Source: CBHWET01 sp966112985 (GTDB taxonomy: Bacteria; Verrucomicrobiota; Verrucomicrobiia; Limisphaerales; JACDHS01). Taken from it: DNA of 20,872 nt. Where the stretch lies: the NCBI GenBank assembly GCA_966112985.1, contig CBHWET010000038.1, forward strand, positions 1-20,872. The letters are read 5' to 3'. Below, piece by piece: positions 7,365 through 15,121 of this stretch (position 1 is the first letter of the stretch; every line of letters begins with the position of its first letter). Under the pieces are notes generated by a model. It saw only the letters and a list, made by a program, of their open reading frames with translations, was not told where the DNA came from and searched no databases. Made by a program: the position numbers and the translations under genes.

Positions 7365-9809
7365 ATGGCTACGCCTTTAAGGGTTTTATTGGTAGAAGAC
7401 GATGTCAACGACGCCGCGTTGATTGTACGAACCTTGCAACGTGTCGACTTTTCTCCCGAGTGGCATCGCGTCCAGACAAGGAACGACTACGTTATGGCTC
7501 TCCGCACCTTTCGGCCAGAGGTCGTGCTGGCCGATTACAATCTTCCGCAATTCGATGCTTTAGAGGCGCTCCGTTTATTGCGCGCCCAGCAGCTTGAGAT
7601 TCCTTTTATCATTGTGTCCGGAGCCATTGGTGAAGAATGTGCCGTGTCAGCCGTAAAAGAAGGAGCTACGGATTACCTGCTGAAAGATCGTTTGGGCCGC
7701 CTGGGCTCGGCAATTACACACGCGTTGGAAGAAAAACGCCTTCGCGCGGAAAAACTGGCCGCCGAAGAAGGCCAGCGCCGCGCCGAAGATAAGTTCCGGA
7801 TGATCTTCGATAGTGCCATCGCAGGGATCATCCAAACAACCCAGCAGGGCACGATCCTGATCGCGAATCCTGCCATGGCCCAAATTCTGGGTTTTGATGG
7901 ACCCGACGAACTGATTGCAACATATACCAACCTGGACAACGACCTCTACGTCCATCCCGAGGATCGACAGAAACTCCGGCGCGAGTTGGAATCCGTTGGC
8001 GTCATTCGCGGATTCGAAACTCAAGTCTATCGAAAAGATCGTAGCAAGATTTGGATTTCACTGAATGGCCACACGGTTTTCGATAATCAGGGACGACTTT
8101 CGTGTTTCGAAGGGACGGTCGAAGATATAACCAACCGTAAATTGGCGGAAAAACGGTTGGGCCTGCAATACTCGATCACGACGTTGTTGGCAGAATCCGG
8201 AAATTTAAATGCTGCTCTTCCGCGGGTCCTCGATCTGATTTGCAAAACGCTGGAATTTCATCTTGGTGAATTCTGGAAAGTGGATGCGCAAAATCTTCTT
8301 CGTCACGTCGATAGCTCACGCGCCGGCCAAGTCGGGTCCGAGGATGTTAATGCGCAGCAACTCACCGTTTATGCCAAGCAGGTCGTTTTTCGGGCCAATG
8401 AGGGATTGCCGGGCCGCATTTTTTCTGCGCGCGCACCCATTTGGATTCAGGACCTCGCTAACGATTTGATTCGTTCCGAACTCTTCGATCGAGCCAACCT
8501 GCGCAGCGGGTTCGGGTTCCCGATCGTCGTGCGCCAGGAAATTTTTGGCGTCATGACCTTTTTTGCAGAAGGGATTCGAGAACCGGATGTTGTTCTGTTA
8601 CAAGCGGTGGAAAACATCAGCAGCCAGATCGGACAATTTATAGAACGTTCGGATCTCGAACAGCAACTGCGCCAATCACAAAAAATGGAGGCGTTCGGCC
8701 AATTGGCAGGTGGAGTTGCCCACGATTTTAACAATCTCCTCACCGTAATTTCAGGATACTCCAATCTGATGCTGATGGATGAAAGCCTCGATGAAGATAC
8801 CCGCGATCAAGTAGCGCAGGTGCTCCAGGCGGCGGAACGAGCCGGCAATCTCACGCGTCAGTTACTAACGTTCAGCCGGAAAAAAGAAATTCATGCCGAA
8901 CCTCTGAACCTTAACGAAGTTGTCGGCAACATGGTGAAAATGTTGCAACGCATCATTGGCGAAGACGTCCGGCTGGTGATTCATTGCAATGCTTCGCGGC
9001 CGTACGTTCACGCCGATTCCGGAATGATGGAGCAGATTTTACTCAATCTTGCCGTTAATGCACGGGATGCCATGCCGGATGGTGGAAATCTAACCATTGA
9101 GACCGATTGCGTCACCATTGATCGAAAACGATCGAAGGACAATCCTGAGGCCAGCATTGGGGAGTTCGTTCGATTGTCCGTCACCGACTCCGGCTGCGGT
9201 ATTCCGCCAGACATTCGAACTCGAATTTTCGAACCGTTCTTTACCACGAAACAGCCGGGAAAAGGAACGGGGCTCGGGTTAGCAACGGTATATGGCATCG
9301 TAAAACAACATCGCGGCTGGATTGAACTGGACAGCGCAATCAACGAGGGAACGACCTTCCGTGTCTTTCTGCCGATGATCCCCAAGCCCGTAGAGACGCA
9401 ACAGCGTGCTTTCAGCTTGAGCGAAATGCCGTGCGGCCGGGAATCCATTCTTCTGGTCGAAGACGAGGTGGCGCTCCGGACGTTGACACGGGATATCCTG
9501 CAAAGACTTGGATACCATGTCACCGAAGCAGAATCCGGCCTGGCGGCGATTACGCGGTTTGATCAATTCAACAAGAAGTTTGACCTGTTGCTCACCGATA
9601 TGGTGATGCCTGATGGAATCAACGGCTTCGAGCTATCGAAGCGGCTGCTCGCATTGCAGCCGGACTTAAAAGTAATTTATAGCACTGGCTACAGCGCCGC
9701 ACTTGAAGGCCACGAGGCAGAACTGCATGACGGCCTCAATTTCCTGCAAAAGCCCTACCATCCCCGCAAACTTGCCCAGACCGTACGTAATTGCCTCGAC
9801 CGCAAGTGA
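7365..9809 (+). CDS. Hybrid histidine kinase with receivers at both ends (REC-PAS-GAF-HisKA-HATPase-REC)
   Basis: The protein has 814 residues and no membrane segment. An N-terminal receiver (about 4-125) has acidic pocket VEDD, phospho-Asp57 in VLADYNLP, the switch Ser in IVSGA and Lys in YLLKDR. A PAS domain (about 140-265) and a GAF domain (about 270-430) follow, then HisKA with His453 in GGVAHDFNN, HATPase with NLAVNARDAMP, DSGCGIP and GKGTGLGLATVYG, and a C-terminal receiver with Asp745 in LLTDMVMPDG. The catalytic core and C-terminal receiver closely resemble those of the kinase at 996-5681 (shared QLAGG, AHDFNN, LTRQLLTFSRK, FEPFFTTK, FLQKPY), so the two are paralogues. The front receiver suggests control by an upstream kinase, with the product feeding a phosphorelay. 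No DNA-binding output domain is encoded nearby. Confidence 0.96.
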   Translation: MATPLRVLLVEDDVNDAALIVRTLQRVDFSPEWHRVQTRNDYVMALRTFRPEVVLADYNLPQFDALEALRLLRAQQLEIPFIIVSGAIGEECAVSAVKEGATDYLLKDRLGRLGSAITHALEEKRLRAEKLAAEEGQRRAEDKFRMIFDSAIAGIIQTTQQGTILIANPAMAQILGFDGPDELIATYTNLDNDLYVHPEDRQKLRRELESVGVIRGFETQVYRKDRSKIWISLNGHTVFDNQGRLSCFEGTVEDITNRKLAEKRLGLQYSITTLLAESGNLNAALPRVLDLICKTLEFHLGEFWKVDAQNLLRHVDSSRAGQVGSEDVNAQQLTVYAKQVVFRANEGLPGRIFSARAPIWIQDLANDLIRSELFDRANLRSGFGFPIVVRQEIFGVMTFFAEGIREPDVVLLQAVENISSQIGQFIERSDLEQQLRQSQKMEAFGQLAGGVAHDFNNLLTVISGYSNLMLMDESLDEDTRDQVAQVLQAAERAGNLTRQLLTFSRKKEIHAEPLNLNEVVGNMVKMLQRIIGEDVRLVIHCNASRPYVHADSGMMEQILLNLAVNARDAMPDGGNLTIETDCVTIDRKRSKDNPEASIGEFVRLSVTDSGCGIPPDIRTRIFEPFFTTKQPGKGTGLGLATVYGIVKQHRGWIELDSAINEGTTFRVFLPMIPKPVETQQRAFSLSEMPCGRESILLVEDEVALRTLTRDILQRLGYHVTEAESGLAAITRFDQFNKKFDLLLTDMVMPDGINGFELSKRLLALQPDLKVIYSTGYSAALEGHEAELHDGLNFLQKPYHPRKLAQTVRNCLDRK

Positions 9810-9880
9810 TCTGCGAAGCCGGGGTTGACGCTGCAAGTTCCGTGACAGCGGGCCGCGGCTCAGGTAAATATTATCGAGCC

Positions 9881-10987
9881 ATGAATCGAGTTTATCGGCG
9901 CTGTATTGCAATGCTGCTGTTGCTTCCATACCTCTGCACCGCCGCAACCAACGATACACGCATGCCGTTCAAAGTTATTTCGCAAGGCAAGCTGGCCGGC
10001 ACCTATCAAGCTTTTCCGGACATCTGCCGTAATCAAAACGGCGAACTCCTGTGCGTCTTCTACGCCGGATATAATCACATTTCGCTTCCCGCTCCCGATT
10101 TTGTGAAGGGCGGACGCATTTGCCTCGTTCGCTCTGATGACGACGGGGTCTCCTGGGGCGATCCGACGATTCTTTATGATGATGCACATGACAATCGAGA
10201 TCCGCACATTGCGCAGCTTTCGGACGGGTCGCTTATATGCACCTTCTTTTCCTTCGCGTTAAAAGGCGATCGGATCCATTGGACTCCGGAGTTAAAAAAA
10301 CCCATGGACGAACTCGCCTCGTTGATAGGCACCCACATGGTCCTGTCGCGAAACGGCGGAGAAACCTGGACTCCGACGGCTAAGATGATTCTTCCGGACT
10401 GGGCCTGTTCAGCGCCGATTCGCGAAATTAAACCCGGTGTTTGCATGCTTGGCATTTATCAGGAGGATGCCACGAAAGGGACCGCATGGGGCGGTGTCAT
10501 CAAATCCACTGATTTTGGAAAAAGTTGGAGTCTGCCGGTGCCCATCGGGAAAACGAACAATCTCTATCTGGACGCCGAGACAGATGTGATCGCCTTAAAG
10601 GACGGGTGGCTGCTCGCCGCGCTGCGCAGCAGTCGTGGAAATATGTACACCGCCAAAAGCCGTGATCTTGGCAAAACATGGTCGACGCCTAAAGACATCG
10701 GTTTCCCGGCCCACTCACCTCACTTCACGCGTCTGAAGAATGGAACAATCATTCTCTCCCATCGAATTCCGCAGACAGCACTCCATATCAGCCGCGATGA
10801 AGGCCAGACGTGGGAAGGTCCGTTCACTCTCGATGACGCTGCCCCCGGGGCTTATCCATCCACGGTTGAATTGCGCGACGGAAGTGTCCTCGCTGTCTAC
10901 TACACGGAAGGCGACAATAGCGTTATTCGCGCAAGAAAATTTCACGTCACAAAAGACGGTATTGCGCTGTCATATTGGGATAAGTGA
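9881..10987 (+). CDS. Exported sialidase-like Asp-box beta-propeller protein
   Basis: The 368-residue product has a signal peptide (RRCIAMLLLLPYLCTAA). Five Asp-box motifs (S-x-D-x-G-x-[ST]-W or close) lie at residues 85-92 (SDDDGVSW), 156-163 (SRNGGETW), 209-216 (STDFGKSW), 260-267 (SRDLGKTW) and 304-311 (SRDEGQTW), which define the six-bladed sialidase/BNR propeller. AYPSTVEL near 325 sits where sialidases carry the nucleophilic Tyr. The N-terminal Arg-Ile-Pro motif of true sialidases is not seen; the matching place reads QAFPDI. The protein may therefore be a glycoside hydrolase or lyase of another specificity, or only a binding protein. ATG 9881 is chosen because it places the signal peptide at the terminus; a TTG at 9791 would add 30 unlikely residues and overlap the kinase gene. 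Confidence 0.85.
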   Translation: MNRVYRRCIAMLLLLPYLCTAATNDTRMPFKVISQGKLAGTYQAFPDICRNQNGELLCVFYAGYNHISLPAPDFVKGGRICLVRSDDDGVSWGDPTILYDDAHDNRDPHIAQLSDGSLICTFFSFALKGDRIHWTPELKKPMDELASLIGTHMVLSRNGGETWTPTAKMILPDWACSAPIREIKPGVCMLGIYQEDATKGTAWGGVIKSTDFGKSWSLPVPIGKTNNLYLDAETDVIALKDGWLLAALRSSRGNMYTAKSRDLGKTWSTPKDIGFPAHSPHFTRLKNGTIILSHRIPQTALHISRDEGQTWEGPFTLDDAAPGAYPSTVELRDGSVLAVYYTEGDNSVIRARKFHVTKDGIALSYWDK

Positions 10988-11023
10988 TTAACTGTCCTTT
11001 CGAAGAACCGGTTCGCACTGTTC

Positions 11024-11677
11024 ATGAATCAAAAAAGTTTTCTCGCACAAATTCGCGATAATTTCTTCGCCGGTCTGGCGGTTGTATTGCCCGCGGTAAT
11101 TTCGGTGGCGCTGCTTGCATGGGTGTTCGGAAATATTTCCAATATCACGGACAAGCTCCTGTTCTTTCTGCCACCGGAAACAACCCGTGACAAAAACGGC
11201 ATCGTGCTCTGGTACTGGAGTCTCCTTGCGCTTTCAATTGCCCTTGTTCTTGTGTGCGCCGTCGGTCGACTGACGCGCAATTACCTGGGAGAAAAATTAA
11301 TCGATCTCGCCGACCGTCTCATGCTGCGCATCCCGCTGCTCAACAAAATCTACGGCACTGTGAAACAGGTGAATGATGCGTTCTCGAGCAACAAATCATC
11401 GTTCAAAGGCGTCGCGATGGTCCCCTTCCCTCACCAGAACTCCCTCTCTATTGGATTTATCACGAGCGAACAAAAGTCGCCGAAAACAGGTGAAACATTG
11501 ATCGGCGTCTTTGTCCCAACCACCCCGAATCCGACCGCAGGTTTCCTGATGTTTGTTCCCGAACGCGACATCACCAAAATTGATATGTCCGTTGCCGACG
11601 GGATTAAATTCATCATCAGTCTTGGCGCGATTTCGCCTGAACAACAAAAGGCACAAATCGAACGATTGAAAGGCTGA
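11024..11677 (+). CDS. DUF502 family membrane protein
   Basis: The 217-residue protein matches the DUF502 family as I know it: a charged N-terminus, a membrane segment near 14-35 (FAGLAVVLPAVISVALLAWV), a second near 62-82, then a soluble domain with the family-like stretch IPLLNKIYGTVKQ and a later GVFVPTTPNPTAGFL. The family's function is not established. Its stop overlaps the recO start by one base (TGATG), implying translational coupling. A 10-base palindrome (GAACCGGTTC, 11005-11014) lies just upstream but is too short to interpret. Confidence 0.9.
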   Translation: MNQKSFLAQIRDNFFAGLAVVLPAVISVALLAWVFGNISNITDKLLFFLPPETTRDKNGIVLWYWSLLALSIALVLVCAVGRLTRNYLGEKLIDLADRLMLRIPLLNKIYGTVKQVNDAFSSNKSSFKGVAMVPFPHQNSLSIGFITSEQKSPKTGETLIGVFVPTTPNPTAGFLMFVPERDITKIDMSVADGIKFIISLGAISPEQQKAQIERLKG

Positions 11678-12324
11678 TGGCGGAAGAGCGAACCAGTGGC
11701 GTTATTCTCCGAACCCGTCCGTTGACGGAAACTAGTCTAATTGTTCACTGGCTTACAACCGAACAGGGGCGCATCGCAACCGTCGCGAAAGGAGCACGTC
11801 GCCCAAAGTCTCCTTTTCGAGGCAAATTGGATCTTTTCTTTATCACCGATTTTTCGTTTGTTCGAAGCCGTAAATCCGAACTTCACACTTTGCGCGAAGT
11901 ATCTGTGCGGGAACCCAATGCCCATCTACGCACCGACCTAATATATATTCGTCAAGCGGCCTATTGCGCTGGGCTTATTGAGCAGACCACAGAATCTGAA
12001 ACCCCGATCCCAACGATCACGGCCCTGTTCATTTCATTGTTGTCACAGGTACAAAAACGTCCACCACAAGCGCTCGCCGTCTTTACTTTCGAAATCAAAT
12101 TACTACAGGAATTAGGTTTAATGCCGTCGTCCGGGGAGGTCACCCTGAGCCCAGGCGCAAAGCAGATTTTTCTAAGGCTCGCAGAACTTGGATGGGAGGC
12201 GCTCGACAACCTCAAAACCAGCGCATCACAAGCAACAGAGCTGAAGCACTTCCTGCACAATTTCATCAGTTTTCATTTGGGAAAAGTTCCCCACGGCCGG
12301 GTAGCCGCATTGCAAGACGAGTAG
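11677..12324 (+). CDS. recO: DNA repair protein RecO
   Basis: The 215-residue protein begins with the RecO OB-fold pattern: GVILRTRPLTETSLIVHWLT, then GRIATVAKGARRPKSPFRG and DLFFITDFSFV. The helical C-terminal half contains ELGLMPS. RecO helps RecR load RecA onto SSB-coated single-stranded DNA in the RecFOR pathway and anneals strands. It is on the short side for the family, and the four-Cys zinc site that many bacterial RecO proteins carry in the C-terminal half is absent; the only Cys is in AAYCAGL. Some RecO proteins, E. coli's among them, also lack that zinc site. The start ATG overlaps the DUF502 stop by one base. Confidence 0.9.
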   Translation: MAEERTSGVILRTRPLTETSLIVHWLTTEQGRIATVAKGARRPKSPFRGKLDLFFITDFSFVRSRKSELHTLREVSVREPNAHLRTDLIYIRQAAYCAGLIEQTTESETPIPTITALFISLLSQVQKRPPQALAVFTFEIKLLQELGLMPSSGEVTLSPGAKQIFLRLAELGWEALDNLKTSASQATELKHFLHNFISFHLGKVPHGRVAALQDE

Positions 12325-12337
12325 CTTGTAACCGTCA

Positions 12338-12357
12338 CTTCAGGGCGTTTCCCGAAG
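12338..12357 (+). terminator. Possible terminator hairpin after recO
   Basis: Thirteen bases after the recO stop, CTTC-A-GGG (12338-12345) can pair with CCC-GAAG (12351-12357) around a CGTTT loop: a 7-bp stem with one bulged A. No T-run follows, so it would be a poor intrinsic terminator. It does lie where the recO unit should end and the xox/cox unit begin. Confidence 0.25.
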
Positions 12358-12424
12358 CATTCGCCGATAGTCCCCCCCATGCCCGTAAACACTCCTGCAC
12401 TTATTGAAGGTTAAGAGGGGGTTC

Positions 12425-12442
12425 GAACATATTCACGTGTTC
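12425..12442 (+). promoter_or_regulatory. Inverted repeat GAACA-N8-TGTTC upstream of xoxF
   Basis: Perfect 5-base arms 8 bases apart end 8 bases before the dehydrogenase ATG, in the 126-base gap that must hold the promoter of the whole xox/cox unit. Within it is a CACGTG palindrome. A C-run (12372-12378) and G-run (12417-12421) in the same gap could pair over a long loop. An operator for alcohol or metal control is a guess. Confidence 0.3.
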
Positions 12443-12450
12443 ACTAAACT

Positions 12451-14226
12451 ATGGGATCGAACGCATCGGCGGTATCGCTTGTTAAAGTCGCATGTCTGTT
12501 CTTCTGCACCATCTGTGGAAGCGCGGTCGCATCAGATTTGATGGAGGATGGACAATGGACGATGCCGGCGAAAAATTACGAATCAACACGCTTTAGTGGA
12601 CTTGATCAGATCAACGGCACAAATGTCACCACGCTGAAGGTTGCGTGGACCTTTGACACCGGGGTGAACCGAGGTCAGGAAGCAGCACCACTGGTCATTA
12701 GCAACACGATGTATGTAGTCACTCCGTTTCCCAACATTCTATATGCGCTCGATTTGCGGACGAACGGCTCCATAAAATGGAAATATGAGCCCAAGCCAAA
12801 AGCCGCGGCCCAAGGAGTTGCATGTTGCGATGTCGTAAATCGCGGATGCGTTTACTCCAACGGAAAAATATTCTTTAACACTCTCGACGGTAATTGCATT
12901 TGTGTTGATGCAGCTTCGGGAAAAGAAGTTTGGAAAACAGGGCTGGCAGATATCAATAAGGGCGAGACTATCACGATGGCGCCGTTGGTCGTGAAAGATA
13001 AAGTGCTCGTTGGAAACAGCGGCGGAGAATTCGGAGTACGCGGTTGGCTCACCGCCGTCGATGCAAACAGCGGTAAAATTTCATGGCGCGCTTACAGCAC
13101 GGGCCCCGATTCCGACTGTCTCATCAGCAATAGTTTCAAACCATTCTACGAATCTGATCGTGGAAAGGACCTCGGCGTTTCAACATGGCCACCAGAGCGG
13201 TGGAAAATCGGCGGCGGCAATGTTTGGGGCTGGATATCATACGACTCGCAACTCGATTTGATTTACTATGGAACTGGAAATCCAGGCTCCTGGAATCCCG
13301 AATTACGCCCCGGCGATAATAAATGGACGACGGGTATTTTCGCGCGCCATCCCTCCAATGGCGAAGCGATTTGGTTCTACCAGTGGAGCCCACACGATCT
13401 ATGGGATCATGACGGTGTGAACGAAAACATTCTCGTCGACCTCACCGTTGACGGACAAAACCGCAAGGCCTTGCTACGGGCTGAACGCAATGGCTACATC
13501 TACGTGATGGACCGGGAAAAAGGCGAAGTTCTCTCCGCCACGCCATTTGTTCGTGTCACCACCAGCAAGGGAGTTGATTTAAAAACTGGACGGTTGATTG
13601 AAAACGACGAAAAGACCCCGCAACTCGGTAAAGTCATTCGGGATGTCCAACCTGCTGCGCCGGGCGCAAAAGATTGGCAGCCATGCGCATGGTCGCCGCG
13701 CACCAAACTCCTCTACATCCCCCATCAGAATCTCAGCATGGATTTCGAAAGCGCCGAGGCTAACTACATTTCCGGCACTCCATATCTAGGGGCGAACGTG
13801 AAAATGTATGCCGGGCCGGGCGGTTATCGCGGAGAATTCTGTGCATGGGATCCCCTAAAGAAAACAAACGTATGGGCGATCCATGAAGACCTGCCTGTCT
13901 GGTCGGGCGCTTTGGTTACCGCCGGTGATCTTGCGTTTTACGGCACGATGGATGGTTGGTTCAAAGCTGTCGATGCGAAGGCTGGCAAAGAACTTTGGAA
14001 ATTTAAAACCGGCTCCGGAATTATCGGACAACCGGTCACATACAAAGGACCGGATGGGAAACAATATGTCGCGGTTCTGTCCGGCATCGGCGGTTGGGCG
14101 GGCGCCATCGTTGCAGGAGGACTGGACGCGAACGACCCAACGGCGGCGCTAGGGTTCGTCAATGCCGTCAAAGATTTACCGCAAAAAACAACAAAGGGCG
14201 GGACTTTGTATGTATTTAGCCTTTAA
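12451..14226 (+). CDS. xoxF: PQQ-dependent alcohol (methanol) dehydrogenase, lanthanide-type, XoxF-like
   Basis: The 591-residue periplasmic quinoprotein has a signal peptide ending near residue 28 (CGSAVAS). It should oxidise methanol or another primary alcohol and pass electrons to a cytochrome c. Visible active-site features are the vicinal Cys125-Cys126 (GVACCD), Glu193 in NSGGEFGVRG, the Trp-rich STWPPERWKIGGGNVWGW, Asn277 in YYGTGNPGSWN, catalytic Asp319 and Asp321 in PHDLWDHDGVNE, and Arg346 in RAERNG. Asp two residues after the catalytic Asp is the signature of lanthanide-dependent enzymes; calcium MxaF enzymes have Ala there. The Trp-docking repeats of the eight-bladed propeller are evident (SGKEVWKT, AGKELWKF). 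The exact XoxF clade and substrate cannot be told; a PedH-like ethanol dehydrogenase is the main alternative. No clear Shine-Dalgarno precedes the ATG. It heads the xox/cox gene run. Confidence 0.9.
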   Translation: MGSNASAVSLVKVACLFFCTICGSAVASDLMEDGQWTMPAKNYESTRFSGLDQINGTNVTTLKVAWTFDTGVNRGQEAAPLVISNTMYVVTPFPNILYALDLRTNGSIKWKYEPKPKAAAQGVACCDVVNRGCVYSNGKIFFNTLDGNCICVDAASGKEVWKTGLADINKGETITMAPLVVKDKVLVGNSGGEFGVRGWLTAVDANSGKISWRAYSTGPDSDCLISNSFKPFYESDRGKDLGVSTWPPERWKIGGGNVWGWISYDSQLDLIYYGTGNPGSWNPELRPGDNKWTTGIFARHPSNGEAIWFYQWSPHDLWDHDGVNENILVDLTVDGQNRKALLRAERNGYIYVMDREKGEVLSATPFVRVTTSKGVDLKTGRLIENDEKTPQLGKVIRDVQPAAPGAKDWQPCAWSPRTKLLYIPHQNLSMDFESAEANYISGTPYLGANVKMYAGPGGYRGEFCAWDPLKKTNVWAIHEDLPVWSGALVTAGDLAFYGTMDGWFKAVDAKAGKELWKFKTGSGIIGQPVTYKGPDGKQYVAVLSGIGGWAGAIVAGGLDANDPTAALGFVNAVKDLPQKTTKGGTLYVFSL

Positions 14227-15121
14227 GCGATCTCATCATCCGCCGTTCCTGAGACAGGTAGCGTGGCTGTTGGAACAATTGGCATTTGGAACCTTACTTA
14301 TCCTTTGTTGGACTGCTCCCGTAATTGCCGCAGACGATGCCACTTCGGCGCATTCAACTCGGCGCGTACTCCACATCGCAGCTGACCCGAATAATCTTCC
14401 TTTCTCAAACGATCAGCTTGAGGGCTTTGAAAATAAGCTCGCCACCCTGATCGCACGCGAACTCAACGCCGACATCGACTATATCTGGCACGCACAACGT
14501 CGCGGCTTCTTTCGAAAGACACTCAAGGAAGGTGACGCAGATCTGGTTCTGGGCGTTCCGGCTGATTTCGAAAGAGCGCTAACAACGAAGCCCTACTATC
14601 GATCCACTTACGTTTTCGTTTCACGGCCAGATCAGAAACTCCAGCTCACATGTCTAGATGATCCGCAATTACGCAAACTAAAGGTAGGAGTGCTTCTGAT
14701 CGGAGATGATGGTGTTAACACCCCACCTGCGCACGCACTTGCGAATCGCGGCATCATCACGAACGTCGTTGGCTTTAGCATTTATGGCGATTACGCAGAG
14801 CCTAACCCGCCAGCTCGCATTATCGAAGCAGTAGCAAAAAAGGAAATCGATGTGGCAATCGTCTGGGGGCCGTTGGCGGGATATTTTGCCAAGAAACAGT
14901 CGATCCCGCTCGTTATCGCACCAGTCTCTCCAGAAATGGATGCGGGCAAGATTCCTTTCACATTTGAGATTTCAGTTGGGGTGAAGCGAAAGAACAAAGA
15001 GTTGCGCGACGAAATTGATCGCCTCCTGTTACGTAAGCGCGGGAATATCGACGCCATTCTCGACGAATATGGCATACCTCGGTTACCAGCCGAACAGACC
15101 AAACTCACGAAGAAAGATTAA
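14210..15121 (+). CDS. xoxJ: Quinoprotein dehydrogenase-associated periplasmic binding protein, XoxJ/MxaJ-like
   Basis: The 303-residue product belongs to the substrate-binding-protein-like family found beside PQQ methanol dehydrogenases. Characteristic stretches are AADPNNLPFSN, GFENKLATLIARELNA, AQRRGFFRKTL, DLVLGVPADFERALTTKPYY and STYVFVSR, followed by a second lobe with VAIVWGPLAGYFAKK. A hydrophobic signal segment (LAFGTLLILCWTAPVIAADD) precedes the mature domain. The family is thought to help activate or mature the dehydrogenase rather than feed an ABC transporter, and no permease or ATPase is encoded here. ATG 14210 is chosen, overlapping the xoxF stop by 17 bases; ATG 14162 would overlap by 65 and add 16 residues before the signal. 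Its stop overlaps the next start by one base (TAATG). Confidence 0.9.
   Translation: MYLAFKRSHHPPFLRQVAWLLEQLAFGTLLILCWTAPVIAADDATSAHSTRRVLHIAADPNNLPFSNDQLEGFENKLATLIARELNADIDYIWHAQRRGFFRKTLKEGDADLVLGVPADFERALTTKPYYRSTYVFVSRPDQKLQLTCLDDPQLRKLKVGVLLIGDDGVNTPPAHALANRGIITNVVGFSIYGDYAEPNPPARIIEAVAKKEIDVAIVWGPLAGYFAKKQSIPLVIAPVSPEMDAGKIPFTFEISVGVKRKNKELRDEIDRLLLRKRGNIDAILDEYGIPRLPAEQTKLTKKD

Noticed and set aside
12..10078. GATATAATCA occurring at 12-21, 770-779 and 10069-10078
   Set aside because: Two copies are inside coding sequence and the third has no convincing -35 partner. A 10-mer recurring three times is not strong enough to call a promoter or repeat family.
11005..11014. Palindrome GAACCGGTTC before the DUF502 gene
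   Set aside because: Ten bases with no extension or second copy nearby; expected by chance.
12451..14226. Calcium-dependent MxaF-type methanol dehydrogenase
   Set aside because: The residue two after the catalytic Asp is Asp, not Ala, and no small MxaI subunit gene is present.
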